DNA of 64,000 nt. Origin: Catalimonadaceae bacterium JC749. Lineage in GTDB: Bacteria; Bacteroidota; Bacteroidia; Cytophagales; Cyclobacteriaceae. Position numbers and translations under genes: made by a program. The notes beneath the pieces were generated by a model. It saw only the letters and a program-made list of their open reading frames with translations. It was not told where the DNA came from and did not search any database. The DNA is taken from contig JAJNNC010000011.1 in the NCBI GenBank assembly GCA_021730635.1, positions 1 to 64,000 on the forward strand. The letters run 5' to 3'. This document shows, piece after piece, positions 35,838-45,366 of this stretch (position 1 is its first letter; every line of letters starts with the position of its first letter).

Positions 35838-36939
35838 GGGGCACAGACTTTTGTAGTTGCATGGATAAATAAACTTCGTAGTGGTTGTCAGTTTGCTGAA
35901 TTTTCAATTGATGGGCATTGGGATACAGCAACTGCAAGCGTTTTTTGACATTTTCTAACCCTATACCCTTGGAGGTATGATTGGCAGGGGCAACGGAGTG
36001 GAAATTATTTTTACAGATAAATGCCAGTGTACCTTCCTCCGACACCCGAATGTCGATATCAATCAAAATATCGCTGGACTGGCTGGCCTGACTGTGTTTG
36101 AAAGCATTTTCAATAAAAACAATCAGGATCAGTGGCGCAATTCGAAAGTAAGACGGAATGGGAGGGGTGTTGAAACGGATCACCCCCCTTTGTTCAATTT
36201 GCAGCTCATAGAGCTGGGTAAAATTTCTCAAATGCTCAATTTCTTTGGACAAAGGCACCGATTTTTCCCGGCACTCATACAACATATAGCGTAACACGGA
36301 GCTCAACTCAAGAATGATGGTAGGCGTTTTGGGAGAATTTTCAATCGCGTAAGCATACAGGTTATTCAGATTGTTGAATAAAAAATGCGGATTGATCTGA
36401 GACTTTAAAAACTCCAGTTCACTTTCTTTGATGATGGCTTTCAGTTCATCTACCTGCCGTTGTTTGGTTAAAGCATCCCAGGCAAATTTGAACCCGGATA
36501 AGATAGCAATGATAGGCAATACCTGCGCTAGGCTGAACAATACCCCCGGAAAACTGGCCCCTCTGGAATCAGGAAAATAAATTTTTTCTATGAGGAGTTC
36601 TTCTATGAGAATTACTACGGCAAGGGTCAATAGGGTATAGGCAAAAAAGTGAGCGTATTTTTTTCTGTAAAAGAATTGGGGCAGCAGTCCGTAGCTTATG
36701 ACAGCGTTTGCCAGGGCATAGTTAAGAAAGAATATAATCTGGTGAGCCTCAAGGTGAAATTCAGTATACGGATGTTCACTATCTAATGCATAAAAGGTAA
36801 ACACCAGACTGTGCAGTACCAGCTGGAAGAAAAACTCCCTGGAGGAGAGAAAGGCCATTTTTACTTTTTGCACCATTGTTCGAAGATAACCATTGCAGCG
36901 CAGTTCATCAAAAGAAAACAGCTCAACGGCCGATTTCAT
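35818..36939 (-). CDS. LytS-type sensor histidine kinase
   Basis: A 373-residue membrane kinase. The N-terminus has four or so hydrophobic segments (FFFQLVLHSLVFTFYAL, IIFFLNYALANAVISYG, FAYTLLTLAVVILIEELL, LPIIAILSGFKFAWDAL). The His_kinase motif LKSQINPHFLFNNLNNLYAYA carries the phospho-acceptor His, and the HATPase region contains IVFIENAFKHS and GIGLENVKKRL. Its partner regulator follows with a 20-bp overlap. Like many LytS-type kinases it has no large sensor domain, so the signal is probably membrane-borne or a small molecule. Confidence 0.94.
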   Translation of the reverse strand: MKSAVELFSFDELRCNGYLRTMVQKVKMAFLSSREFFFQLVLHSLVFTFYALDSEHPYTEFHLEAHQIIFFLNYALANAVISYGLLPQFFYRKKYAHFFAYTLLTLAVVILIEELLIEKIYFPDSRGASFPGVLFSLAQVLPIIAILSGFKFAWDALTKQRQVDELKAIIKESELEFLKSQINPHFLFNNLNNLYAYAIENSPKTPTIILELSSVLRYMLYECREKSVPLSKEIEHLRNFTQLYELQIEQRGVIRFNTPPIPSYFRIAPLILIVFIENAFKHSQASQSSDILIDIDIRVSEEGTLAFICKNNFHSVAPANHTSKGIGLENVKKRLQLLYPNAHQLKIQQTDNHYEVYLSMQLQKSVPHELYHH

Positions 36940-37075
36940 CCCCTCAACAACATTTACCTGTCTTTAAGCAGAAATCCTGTCGTTCAGGGGAAAAGTTTTG
37001 CCGTTTAAAGAAGTTATTTTTTCCCTTGAAAAAAGATATTCTTATTTGTGCTTTCTGCTCATTAAAATAGTTTCA

Positions 37076-39502
37076 ATGATGAAAGTCTTCCCTGTTTTAC
37101 TATTGATATTTTCTGTTGGTGTCTACCCTGTGATGGCTCAGCAACAGCCTGTCAGGATCACCGGAAAGGTGGTGGAAAGTGCCAGCCAACAACCTCTCGA
37201 GTATGCTACTGTTAAACTTTCTGATCCCCAGACGGAAGCCTTGATTACGGGCACCACTACGGCGGCAGACGGCAGTTTTATGCTGGAAACGGAAGCGTCT
37301 GATTTTTCTTTGGAGGTGGGCTTCATCGGTTTTGTGGCTACCACCATCCGTTCGTTTGAGGTGGTCAACGGCAGCGTGGCGCTGGGTACCATTGCCTTGT
37401 CTGAAGATACGGAAACTCTCGAGGAAGTGGTGGTGCAGGGAGAAAAATCTCAGACTGTTTTTAAACTGGACAAACGGGTATTCAATGTAGGGCAAGATCT
37501 GAGTAGCACTGGAGCGAGCGCGCTGGAAGTATTGAATAACGTGCCTTCAGTCACAGTGAACATTGAAGGGGAGATCCGGTTGCGGGGAAATGCGGGGGTT
37601 CAGATATTGATCGATGGCAAACCCTCTGTGCTCACCAGTGAGAAAGGAAATGCTTTGGGTACCCTGACAGCCGATATGATCGAACGCATTGAAGTGATCA
37701 CCAACCCGTCGGCAAAGTATGAAGCCTCAGGCACTTCCGGTATTATTAATATCGTGCTCAAAAAAGAAGAAAAGCGTGGGCTCAATGGCTCCGTCACCCT
37801 GAACACGGGGGTGCCTAACAATCATAGTATAGGGTTTAGCGTGAACAATCGTACCGAAAAGTTCAACCTCTTCAGCCAGCTGGGTGTAGGGCACCGGACA
37901 TTTCCGGAGCGATATGTGAACATCAACCGTAATCGGGTGGATAGCACTACCATCAATAGTGGGGGAGAGGGTGAAAAGAATGAAACCTTTTTCAATGTCA
38001 TCCTGGGTACCGATTATCACATCAATGCACAAAATGTGCTTTCACTCACCGGGAGCTTTGCCTACGAACTGGAGACAGAATATTCCGACACCGACTTTCG
38101 CTTTTTGGACGCATCAAACACCGCAACTTCCCAATGGAGCAGAAACGAGGTGACGGAGGCTACTAATCCAAAATTTCAGTATGAATTGCAATACAAGAAA
38201 GATTTCTCAGACAATCGGGACCCCGACCGTGAAGCGCACACCCTGCTGTTCAGTGCCTTGGGAAGCTTTTTTGGGAAAGACCAGTCGTCGGAGTTTATCA
38301 ATACGCCTGTCTTCGGAGCAGCATCGATGAATGGGCAGCAGCAAACCCAGACCATTTTTCATCAAGGAGAATACACCTTGAAACTGGACTATACCCATCC
38401 GTTTTCCGATAAGACGACTTTAGAAACTGGTGCGCAGTACGTCATTACCGACGTGACAAATGACTATGCCGTGAGTGATTGGGCCGATACACGCTGGGTG
38501 GAAGATCCGGACCTGACGAATAGCTTTGCCTATAACCAAAAAGTGCTGGGTGTGTATGGAACCGGTGCTTATGAGGGAGATCAGTTTGGGGTGAAAGTGG
38601 GCCTCCGTGTAGAGAACACCGATTTGACTACCTTCCTGATCAACACCGACCAGGCTAACCAGCAGCAGTTCACCAATTTTTTTCCTACAGTCCATACCTC
38701 TTACAAATTGATGGATAATTTCTCGATGCAGGCAGGCTATTCCCGGCGCATTTCCCGGCCCAATCTGTTTGACCTGAACCCGTTTTTCAATATCAGAAAC
38801 AACTACGCCATTCGCACTGGCAATCCGAACTTAATGCCTGAGTATACAGACTCTTATGAAATCACCAGCATTTATGACCAGGGGCCTTTTTCCCTGAATG
38901 CAGCCATTTACCACCGGTATACGACCGATGTGGTGGAAGAGGTGGCTACTTTTGAGGATAATGTCAGCCTGACCCGGCCAGAGAATATCGGTACCAACCG
39001 GGCTACCGGACTGGAATTCAATACCAAGTTTGAACTCACGGATTGGTGGTCAGTCAACGGTGATTTCAACTACAACTACTTTCAGCGTGAAGGTACCTTC
39101 GAGTCTCCTACGGTGGCGGCCACCGCAGTGGCGGCCACCTCCTTTGATTTCAATGCGGATCAGTGGTCGGCCCGCATGACGACAAAGTTTGGTTTGCCTG
39201 CCGATATAGATGTGGAGGTTACCGGAAACTACCAGTCCAGCTTTCAAACCTTCCAGCGGGAAGTGTCCGGTTACCTGTTTGCCGACCTGGGTGTCCGTAA
39301 AAAAGTGATGAACGGTAAAACCATTCTTAACCTGAGTGTCCGGGATGTGTTTGCCAGCCGGATATTGGAAGCAGAGACGGTACAGTCATCCTTTTATCTG
39401 TATGATTACCGGCAAAGGGGCCGCTTCATCACGGTGGGCATCAGCTATGGTTTTGGCAAAGGAGAAGCCATGGAGTTTAGTGGGCAAAAGCGACATTTTT
39501 AG
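37076..39502 (+). CDS. TonB-dependent outer-membrane receptor
   Basis: An 808-residue receptor. The ATG at 37076 is chosen over an in-frame TTG at 36998 because it puts the signal peptide (MKVFPVLLLIFSVGVYPVMA) at the start. A carboxypeptidase-regulatory-like sandwich (VRITGKVVESASQQPLEYATV...), a plug domain (SALEVLNNVPSVTVNIEGEIRLRGNAG) and a barrel ending in FITVGISYGFGKG follow. It is not a SusC and has no adjacent SusD. It is divergent from the LytS/LytTR pair and upstream of a GH3 gene. A strong terminator follows at 39582. Confidence 0.9.
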   Translation: MMKVFPVLLLIFSVGVYPVMAQQQPVRITGKVVESASQQPLEYATVKLSDPQTEALITGTTTAADGSFMLETEASDFSLEVGFIGFVATTIRSFEVVNGSVALGTIALSEDTETLEEVVVQGEKSQTVFKLDKRVFNVGQDLSSTGASALEVLNNVPSVTVNIEGEIRLRGNAGVQILIDGKPSVLTSEKGNALGTLTADMIERIEVITNPSAKYEASGTSGIINIVLKKEEKRGLNGSVTLNTGVPNNHSIGFSVNNRTEKFNLFSQLGVGHRTFPERYVNINRNRVDSTTINSGGEGEKNETFFNVILGTDYHINAQNVLSLTGSFAYELETEYSDTDFRFLDASNTATSQWSRNEVTEATNPKFQYELQYKKDFSDNRDPDREAHTLLFSALGSFFGKDQSSEFINTPVFGAASMNGQQQTQTIFHQGEYTLKLDYTHPFSDKTTLETGAQYVITDVTNDYAVSDWADTRWVEDPDLTNSFAYNQKVLGVYGTGAYEGDQFGVKVGLRVENTDLTTFLINTDQANQQQFTNFFPTVHTSYKLMDNFSMQAGYSRRISRPNLFDLNPFFNIRNNYAIRTGNPNLMPEYTDSYEITSIYDQGPFSLNAAIYHRYTTDVVEEVATFEDNVSLTRPENIGTNRATGLEFNTKFELTDWWSVNGDFNYNYFQREGTFESPTVAATAVAATSFDFNADQWSARMTTKFGLPADIDVEVTGNYQSSFQTFQREVSGYLFADLGVRKKVMNGKTILNLSVRDVFASRILEAETVQSSFYLYDYRQRGRFITVGISYGFGKGEAMEFSGQKRHF

Positions 39503-39581
39503 AAATCCATCAAAAAAGTGGCAGGCATGGTCAGCGTGTCTTCAAGACTGTAAATAGTTCAATTATAAGTAAAGAGAAAAG

Positions 39582-39611
39582 AAAAACCGGAGCAGCTTGT
39601 TCCGGTTTTTT
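39582..39611 (+). terminator. Rho-independent terminator after the receptor gene
   Basis: AAAAACCGGA at 39582-39591 and TCCGGTTTTT at 39601-39610 form a perfect 10-bp stem with a 9-nt loop, ending in a T-run. It lies 80 bp after the receptor stop and could act in both directions. Confidence 0.85.
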
Positions 39612-39752
39612 CTACACACAGCCTTGTGTAAGCCTATCGAGCATAAAGCGAACTTTGATGAATTCAGCTATATTGGAAATGATGAGGTGTTTAAATGTTA
39701 ATTTTATCAGAAGAAAATCTATTCCTGTTCATTCTACAACAACTTAAAAGAC

Positions 39753-41786
39753 ATGATCAGATTGCTTGTTTTGCTTTTAGTAATAAAGGGTAGTCATTCT
39801 TTTGCACAAGGCATTGATAGATTTCAACCCGATATTCAGGCCCGGGCAGTTGATAGGCGGCACGAGGATGGGTTTACGTTTAAAGATCTGAATAAAAATG
39901 GAAAGCTCGATGCCTACGAAGACTGGCGCCAACCCACAGAAAGCCGTATTGAAAATCTGATAAGTCAGATGAATCTGCAAGAAAAGGTAGGGATGATGCT
40001 CATCAATACCCTTAATGCGGAAGAGAAGGGAAGGCTAAGCGAGAGAGCAGTTGAATTGATAGAAGATGAGAAAATGACCCGATTCATCTTTAGAAATACG
40101 ATTACCGAAAATCCGGTTAACGCTGGTGGCGGCAATGGATTTAGAGGGGTTCAGATCACCCCTTTTGAAGCCGCTCAGTTTATGAATTCGGTACAGGAAC
40201 TGGCCGAAAATACCCGCCTGGGTATACCGGTCATGTTTAAGTCCAACGCGAGAAACCACGTGGACTACGATGCCCGGGCCGGTATCAATGTGGCATCCGG
40301 TGCATTTTCATCCTGGCCTAAAGAAAGTGGTTTGGCTGCCACCCGAGATATGGAGCTCATTGCTGACTTCGCCAACATCATGGCGCAGGAATGGACGGCG
40401 ATTGGCTTAAGAGGTATGTACGGATACATGGCCGATCTTTCCACTGAACCGCGTTGGTATCGGGTCCATGAGACGTTTACCGAAGACAGTGATCTTGCTT
40501 CCGAGATCATTTCTGTCCTTATCAAAAATTTGCAGGGTGATTCTTTACATACCGGGAGTGTTGCCCTCACCATCAAGCATTTTCCGGGGGGAGGGCCGCA
40601 GGAAGGAGGGGGAGATCCACATTACGATTTTGGTAAAAACCAAGTGTATCCGGCCAATAACTTTGATTATCATCTCGCCCCCTTTGAAGCGGCTATTAAA
40701 GCCGGGGCATCATCCATCATGGCCTATTATGGCATTCCCGTGGGTCAGCCTTACCTGCCCAATAACGTTGGAATGGCCTTCTCAAAGGGCATGATCACCG
40801 GTTTACTGAGAAATAAGCTTGGCTTCAAAGGATATGTCAATTCTGATACCGGCATTATTGGAGAAAGAGCCTGGGGCTTGGAAGACAAAAGTGAGGAAGA
40901 GCAAATTCTTATCGCTATTGAAGCAGGCACAGATATTCTTTCCGGTTTTAATAATAACCAACAACTCCTGGACCTGGTTGCCTCAGGAAAACTTTCAGAA
41001 AGTCGAGTCGATCTGTCGGTCAGGAGACTATTAAAAGAGCAATTCGAGCTTGGCTTATTTGAGAACCCATACGTAGACCCGAACCGGGCAGCATATTTAG
41101 TGGGTAATCCTTCTTTCCAGAGAAAAGCCGATATCGCCCAGCGAAAATCCATTGTGCTGCTTCAGAATAACATGAACCTTCCCATCGCCTTGCCCAAAGA
41201 GGGTGACTCGTTAAAGCTATTTACGATGGGGGTCCATACAGAAATGTTTGAGGAGGCTGTTTGGTCCAACATTAAAGCTACGCCGGGAGACTATGAGGCT
41301 GGTAAAGGGGAGGTGATGCCGTCCATCACGAAAGATATTGATTATGCCATTATCAGGGTACATGTAGCAAATGACGAAGGCGGGGGTGAACGAAGATACG
41401 GGGGAGCGAGTGCTGATGAATTAAATATGTTGGCATTCTCCGAAATGGCTGAAGCAAAGTCATGGAAGATGACTCCTTCGTTAGAAGATATAAAGACCAT
41501 TATGAAAACAGTTGGCGCAGAGAAAACGATTTTATCCATCGATTTTCGTCAACCTTATGTGCTGGATGAAGGCAGTGGTCTCCTGAAAGCGGGTGCTATT
41601 CTGGCCACATTTGGAGTGAGTGATGCCGCCGTGATGGACATCCTTACCGGAACATTTAAACCCACAGGAAAGCTTCCTTTTGCTTTAGCGAATAAGCCCG
41701 AGGCTATTATCGAACAACACCCGGATGCACCAGGATACCCTGAGGAAGATACACTGTTCCCCTTCGGTCATGGCCTGACTTATTAA
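39753..41786 (+). CDS. Glycoside hydrolase family 3 protein
   Basis: A 677-residue secreted GH3 enzyme. Signal peptide (MIRLLVLLLVIKGSHSFA), an EF-hand-like loop DLNKNGKLDAYED at 45-57, the GH3 N-domain with GIPVMFKSNARNH and the conserved KHFPGGG at 275-281, and the nucleophile Asp365 in GYVNSDTGII. The C-terminal GH3 domain (KSIVLLQNN, GKLPFALANKP) ends in PFGHGLTY, the family's usual finish. Such enzymes remove beta-linked sugars from non-reducing ends. The calcium-loop insertion near the start is seen in some Bacteroidota GH3 proteins. The gene has its own promoter region beyond the preceding terminator. Confidence 0.93.
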   Translation: MIRLLVLLLVIKGSHSFAQGIDRFQPDIQARAVDRRHEDGFTFKDLNKNGKLDAYEDWRQPTESRIENLISQMNLQEKVGMMLINTLNAEEKGRLSERAVELIEDEKMTRFIFRNTITENPVNAGGGNGFRGVQITPFEAAQFMNSVQELAENTRLGIPVMFKSNARNHVDYDARAGINVASGAFSSWPKESGLAATRDMELIADFANIMAQEWTAIGLRGMYGYMADLSTEPRWYRVHETFTEDSDLASEIISVLIKNLQGDSLHTGSVALTIKHFPGGGPQEGGGDPHYDFGKNQVYPANNFDYHLAPFEAAIKAGASSIMAYYGIPVGQPYLPNNVGMAFSKGMITGLLRNKLGFKGYVNSDTGIIGERAWGLEDKSEEEQILIAIEAGTDILSGFNNNQQLLDLVASGKLSESRVDLSVRRLLKEQFELGLFENPYVDPNRAAYLVGNPSFQRKADIAQRKSIVLLQNNMNLPIALPKEGDSLKLFTMGVHTEMFEEAVWSNIKATPGDYEAGKGEVMPSITKDIDYAIIRVHVANDEGGGERRYGGASADELNMLAFSEMAEAKSWKMTPSLEDIKTIMKTVGAEKTILSIDFRQPYVLDEGSGLLKAGAILATFGVSDAAVMDILTGTFKPTGKLPFALANKPEAIIEQHPDAPGYPEEDTLFPFGHGLTY

Positions 41787-42288
41787 AGGCAAGTCTAGGA
41801 TGGCCCTTGTCCTGAAGCTGGTCAGTGTAGTGATGTTGCACAACAGAAAGCATCCCTGTTTGAGGATTTTTCAGAAGCTTTTAGAGTGTCTATGTAGAAA
41901 CTAAAATCTCCAGTGTAATTCCTTTTCTTGCTGATTCTTTCAGAAAGATGTTCAATAAAAAGAACGTGTACCAGGACGTTGCTTGTGGTACTTATCATTA
42001 AACGCCAGCACAGAACGCACTAAAAATTCTTATAGCAATATTTTGTTGCATCCTAAGCAGGGAAGCGCTTCAAATAATACTAAAACCGGATGAGAAAGGG
42101 TGCTAGCATGCCGGCCTTTGACCCCACTGTCTATGGGAGTAGCCTCTGGCGGTAGAGATAAGGGGCTGACTTCTGTCGTTGGTGGTTTCAAATGAGTCGT
42201 TTAAAGAATAATTTTTTTATCACTTAAGATTATCATTAATTTGATCCCTTAGCATTTATGTATACTTCGTAAAATAAATAACTTCTAA
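41787..42288. other. Intergenic, 502 bp
   Basis: No gene or decayed gene could be recognised. The right end holds the probable promoter of the DoxX gene (42240-42270). The middle is AT-rich around 41930-42080. Confidence 0.5.
42240..42270 (+). promoter_or_regulatory. Putative promoter of the DoxX/hydrolase operon
   Basis: TTTG at 42240-42243 and TACTTCGT at 42263-42270 are 19 bp apart, close to the Bacteroidota -33 TTTG and -7 TAnnTTTG elements. The -7 element is imperfect. Confidence 0.35.
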
Positions 42289-42747
42289 ATGATGAATTTA
42301 CCTTTGATAAAATTGTCTCCCCGTTTTCATGATTACGGTCTGCTCTTCTTACGTCTTGCTTTTGGCTTTTCCATGATCTATGGCCATGGCTTTGGTAAGG
42401 TGACCCGGCTATTCGGCGCTGAAGAGATAAAATTTGCCGATCCTTTTGGTCTGGGGCCGGTGGCTTCCCTCACGTTGGTGGTTTTTGCCGAAGTCCTTTG
42501 TTCTTTATTCATTATGGTGGGCCTCTTTACCAGAGCAGCCGTCATTCCTTTGATGATTACCATGGCAACAGCCTTTTTTACTGCTCACTTCAATGATGAA
42601 TTTGGTCAGCAGGAAAAAGTGATTTTGTTTGGATTTGCCTTTCTTACTTTATTTTTTACCGGTCCTGGCCGTTTCTCACTGGATGCTTACTTCCAGAAAG
42701 ATAATCAGTATATTGGGAAACAGTATAGCCATTCCATGCAAAACTAA
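42289..42747 (+). CDS. DoxX family membrane protein
   Basis: A 152-residue, four-segment membrane protein of the DoxX family. The start region LLFLRLAFGFSMIYGHGFGKVTRLFG has the family's first segment with the conserved GHG. The rest (LVVFAEVLCSLFIMVGLFTRAAVIPLMI) is typical. DoxX members are tied to sulphur/thiosulphate redox chemistry or envelope homeostasis but most are unassigned. The dienelactone hydrolase follows by 24 bp, so the two are probably one operon. Confidence 0.9.
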   Translation: MMNLPLIKLSPRFHDYGLLFLRLAFGFSMIYGHGFGKVTRLFGAEEIKFADPFGLGPVASLTLVVFAEVLCSLFIMVGLFTRAAVIPLMITMATAFFTAHFNDEFGQQEKVILFGFAFLTLFFTGPGRFSLDAYFQKDNQYIGKQYSHSMQN

Positions 42748-42771
42748 ATGTAATCCTAACCCTCATGAATC

Positions 42772-43659
42772 ATGAAAAAACTCAGCAAAGAAAACATCAG
42801 TCAGGAGGTCTTTGATCTCTACGATGATTATGCTCACAATCGTATCGGGCGCAGGGAATTTATGGATAAACTATCCACCTATGCGGTGGGTGGCATCACC
42901 CTGGCCACCTTGCTCAGCACCATCATGCCCGACTACATCAATAAAATTCAGGTGAGCCAGGACGACCCCCGATTGAAGGCTGAGTATGTAACCTACAACT
43001 CACCGAAAGGGGCAGGGGAGATCCGGGGCTTGCTAGCCAGACCGGCAGAGGCTTCCGGTAAATTACCTGGCATTGTAGTGGTGCATGAGAACAGAGGGTT
43101 AAACCCCCATATTGAAGATGTGTGCAGAAGAGCCGGCCTGGAAGGCTTTATCGCCTTAGCGCCGGATGCCCTTACCCCCCTGGGTGGATATCCCGGCACT
43201 GACGATGAGGGACGTGAATTACAAAGTCAAAGAGATCGTAATGAGATGCTGGAAGATTTCATAGCGGGCTATGAGTATTTAAAAGCCCACGATCAATGCA
43301 CAGGATCAGTGGGGGTTGTCGGTTTTTGTTTTGGCGGCTGGATCTCCAATATGATGGCCGTGAAAATACCCGGTTTGTCGGCGGCTGTTCCCTTTTATGG
43401 AGGGCAGCCTCCTGTGGAGATGGTGCCTGATATTCAGGCGCCTTTGCTGTTGCATTATGCGGGCCTGGATAACAGGGTCAATGAAGGCTGGCCTGCCTAT
43501 GAAGCTGCCCTGAAAAAGCATGACAAAACCTATCAGGCCTATATGTACCCGGAGGTGAATCATGGGTTTCATAACGACACGACACCCCGTTATGACAAGG
43601 ACGCCGCTACCTTAGCCTGGCAGCGAACGGTAGATTTTTTCAAAGAACATCTTCAGTAA
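42772..43659 (+). CDS. Dienelactone hydrolase family protein
   Basis: A 295-residue alpha/beta hydrolase of the dienelactone-hydrolase class. After a twin-arginine-like start ([29 protein letters not shown], residues 25-53) the hydrolase domain has [14 protein letters not shown], the nucleophile Cys186 in GFCFGG, Asp in [10 protein letters not shown] and His in EVNHGFHND. The Cys nucleophile and the ENRG loop are family hallmarks. Tat-type export is probable. It follows the DoxX gene by 24 bp and precedes a terminator. Confidence 0.9.
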   Translation: MKKLSKENISQEVFDLYDDYAHNRIGRREFMDKLSTYAVGGITLATLLSTIMPDYINKIQVSQDDPRLKAEYVTYNSPKGAGEIRGLLARPAEASGKLPGIVVVHENRGLNPHIEDVCRRAGLEGFIALAPDALTPLGGYPGTDDEGRELQSQRDRNEMLEDFIAGYEYLKAHDQCTGSVGVVGFCFGGWISNMMAVKIPGLSAAVPFYGGQPPVEMVPDIQAPLLLHYAGLDNRVNEGWPAYEAALKKHDKTYQAYMYPEVNHGFHNDTTPRYDKDAATLAWQRTVDFFKEHLQ

Positions 43660-43736
43660 CGTGGGCTGTTTGCGCATCGCTTAACTGATCATTTTGATTT
43701 GTATCCTGAACTGGTACTGCTGAAAATCAGCAATTT

Positions 43737-43768
43737 AGGAGTGGTTTTTTATGCCGCTCCTTTTTTTT
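43737..43768 (+). terminator. Rho-independent terminator
   Basis: AGGAGTGG (43737-43744) pairs with CCGCTCCT (43754-43761, one G-T pair) over a T-rich loop and is followed by a T-run to 43768. It ends the DoxX/dienelactone-hydrolase unit. Confidence 0.8.
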
Positions 43769-43921
43769 GCCTATAACTCGGATTTATCTTTTCTGTACCT
43801 ATCATAAGTAGTTAATATTCATCTTATTAGGGATATAGAGAGCTTTTCTGCAACAGGTTTGACTGGCTAAAGTAGTAAACTCCCTGGCATAGCTGATGTA
43901 CCTATCCGTTATGGGAAGCCA

Positions 43922-44827
43922 TCAGTAGCCATTATTGTTGAGCCACTGCGCACATTCTTTTCCCAGTTTTTCTTCAGCCATTCTTTCGTACCGCTCACTG
44001 TCTTCCTGAGAGAGTATATCTTTCCAGCGTCCGTTCACGCCTTTGTGAATAAATGTTTGAGAACCTCCATCCCAGAAAGCCCCACCCAGCGGAACACTTT
44101 TGCTGGCATGCTGCTTCATATAGTCAAAACTGCAGTGCGTCAGAATAGCTTCCCATTGGGAAGGATCAATGGTGATATCCAGAAAATCAGCAATCTTTTG
44201 TATTTCTCCTGCCATATCTTCTTTCAGCTTGCCATAGTGTAATAACAGCACATTGGGCAGCTGTCTGATTTCCCACCAGGATTTGATATTTTCCCAAAAA
44301 GACCAGAAAGGAAAGCCATCCTTTTCCAGCCAATCATGGTAGTAGGATACGATAGAATCCACAGGTTTCTCAATGGGAGGTCCTACCCGGCCGGGGGTTT
44401 CATTCAAGGCCTGGTACCAAAATTCATTGGCATTGGCATGATGATTATACATGCTCCAGACCACATCTCGTCCATCACGACCGATGTAGATGTATTTGGC
44501 TTTGGGAGAAAATACCAGGGCATCCACAGGCAGATGGGTTTTAATAAACCTGCGATGTTGCATGGCTTCCACGGCAGGCAGTTTGACCTCTTTAGCAGGC
44601 ACACGCAAATCAAGCCATGGCGACATGTCGGCCACTTCCAGACCTTCCTGACCCTTAAAAATGAGCTGAGAAACAATTTGCTGCAACCAGGTAGTGCCTG
44701 ATTTTGCATAAGTAGCAATGACGATATCATCTGCTCTGAAAGTAAAGTCGTTCCAGATAGTAGAATCAAAATGGTGATTCAGATACTCTCGGGTTTTGAT
44801 GGGCCAGGTGATGGTCTGTGTTTCCAT
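43922..44827 (-). CDS. Sulfotransferase domain protein
   Basis: A 301-residue cytosolic sulfotransferase that moves a sulfuryl group from PAPS to an acceptor. The 5'-phosphosulfate loop is KSGTTW at 42-47, the catalytic base probably His98 in KTHLP, and the 3'-phosphate loop RDGRDVVWS at 117-125. Size and order match the cytosolic Sulfotransfer_1 family (as in eukaryotic SULT enzymes and bacterial homologues). The C-terminal part shows the dimer-like motif region GVNGRWKD, a match to the PAPS-binding C-terminal motif. The acceptor is unknown. It is a lone gene with a good promoter upstream. Confidence 0.92.
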   Translation of the reverse strand: METQTITWPIKTREYLNHHFDSTIWNDFTFRADDIVIATYAKSGTTWLQQIVSQLIFKGQEGLEVADMSPWLDLRVPAKEVKLPAVEAMQHRRFIKTHLPVDALVFSPKAKYIYIGRDGRDVVWSMYNHHANANEFWYQALNETPGRVGPPIEKPVDSIVSYYHDWLEKDGFPFWSFWENIKSWWEIRQLPNVLLLHYGKLKEDMAGEIQKIADFLDITIDPSQWEAILTHCSFDYMKQHASKSVPLGGAFWDGGSQTFIHKGVNGRWKDILSQEDSERYERMAEEKLGKECAQWLNNNGY

Positions 44828-44858
44828 AGTTTATTGCGTTAGATGATGAATGTTGAGA

Positions 44859-44889
44859 CAAAATTATTGTATAGACATGCAATGAGAAA
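44859..44889 (-). promoter_or_regulatory. Promoter of the sulfotransferase gene
   Basis: On the minus strand, TTTC (44889-44886) is followed after 19 bp by TAATTTTG (44866-44859), a perfect -7 match to TAnnTTTG. Transcription would start near 44852, giving a leader of about 25 nt. Confidence 0.5.
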
Positions 44890-45317
44890 TACCGCTCAGA
44901 TAGTAATTCATCTACCGGATTACCCTTATTTTTAGGCAGGAGTTAGGGTATGTTCCTGGTCTGTGATAGTATGGGTTACATAACCAAAATGCTTTTTTGC
45001 TGGATATTTAATTTCTGGGTGTATGGTTTTTTAGAATTCTCAAGCCAGGCGAAAAAAGTCTGTTTGCGTCTACGAATGAATAAGTCAACCCTACACGGAT
45101 CCGTAAGCTTAGTTTGTTACTACTGTGAAGCAATCCAGTATTATATGCTAAAAAATTTGACTTCTCCCTGAGTGGCATATTTTAAATCAGTCGCGCTGCG
45201 AAGCGCTTGGCATGAGTAGTCTTTTCGATCCAATAAATCCTTTTCGCCTTTAGTATGAATCCGACGGATATGTGATTTTTACAAGAAAATGTAAAATTTT
45301 TTCTACTAAGCCTTGGA

Positions 45318-45325
45318 TATATTTG
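45318..45325 (+). promoter_or_regulatory. -7 box of the gene at 45367
   Basis: TATATTTG matches TAnnTTTG exactly and lies 42 bp before the ATG at 45367. A T-run about 20 bp upstream may serve as a weak -33 element. Its position inside the frame that extends upstream supports the ATG at 45367 as the true start. Confidence 0.5.
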
Positions 45326-45366
45326 TGATCCAAATTTTTAGATATACTCATAAATTAAGAACAAGT

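Larger units (their letters stand above)
44828..45366. other. Intergenic, 539 bp, with two divergent promoters
   Basis: It holds the sulfotransferase promoter at its left end and the promoter of the 45367 gene at its right end. A short GNRA-like hairpin, GCGCT-GCGA-AGCGC, lies at 45193-45206. The plus-strand reading at 44950-45171 has no family character and I do not count it as a gene. Confidence 0.45.

Noticed and set aside
44950-45171. 73-codon plus-strand reading before the double Ig-like gene
   Set aside because: Cysteine- and aromatic-rich, no signal or family match, and no promoter; it is in an AT-rich intergenic region.
45193-45206. GCGA-loop hairpin as a REP-like element
   Set aside because: The stem is only 5 bp and I see no second copy in the window.
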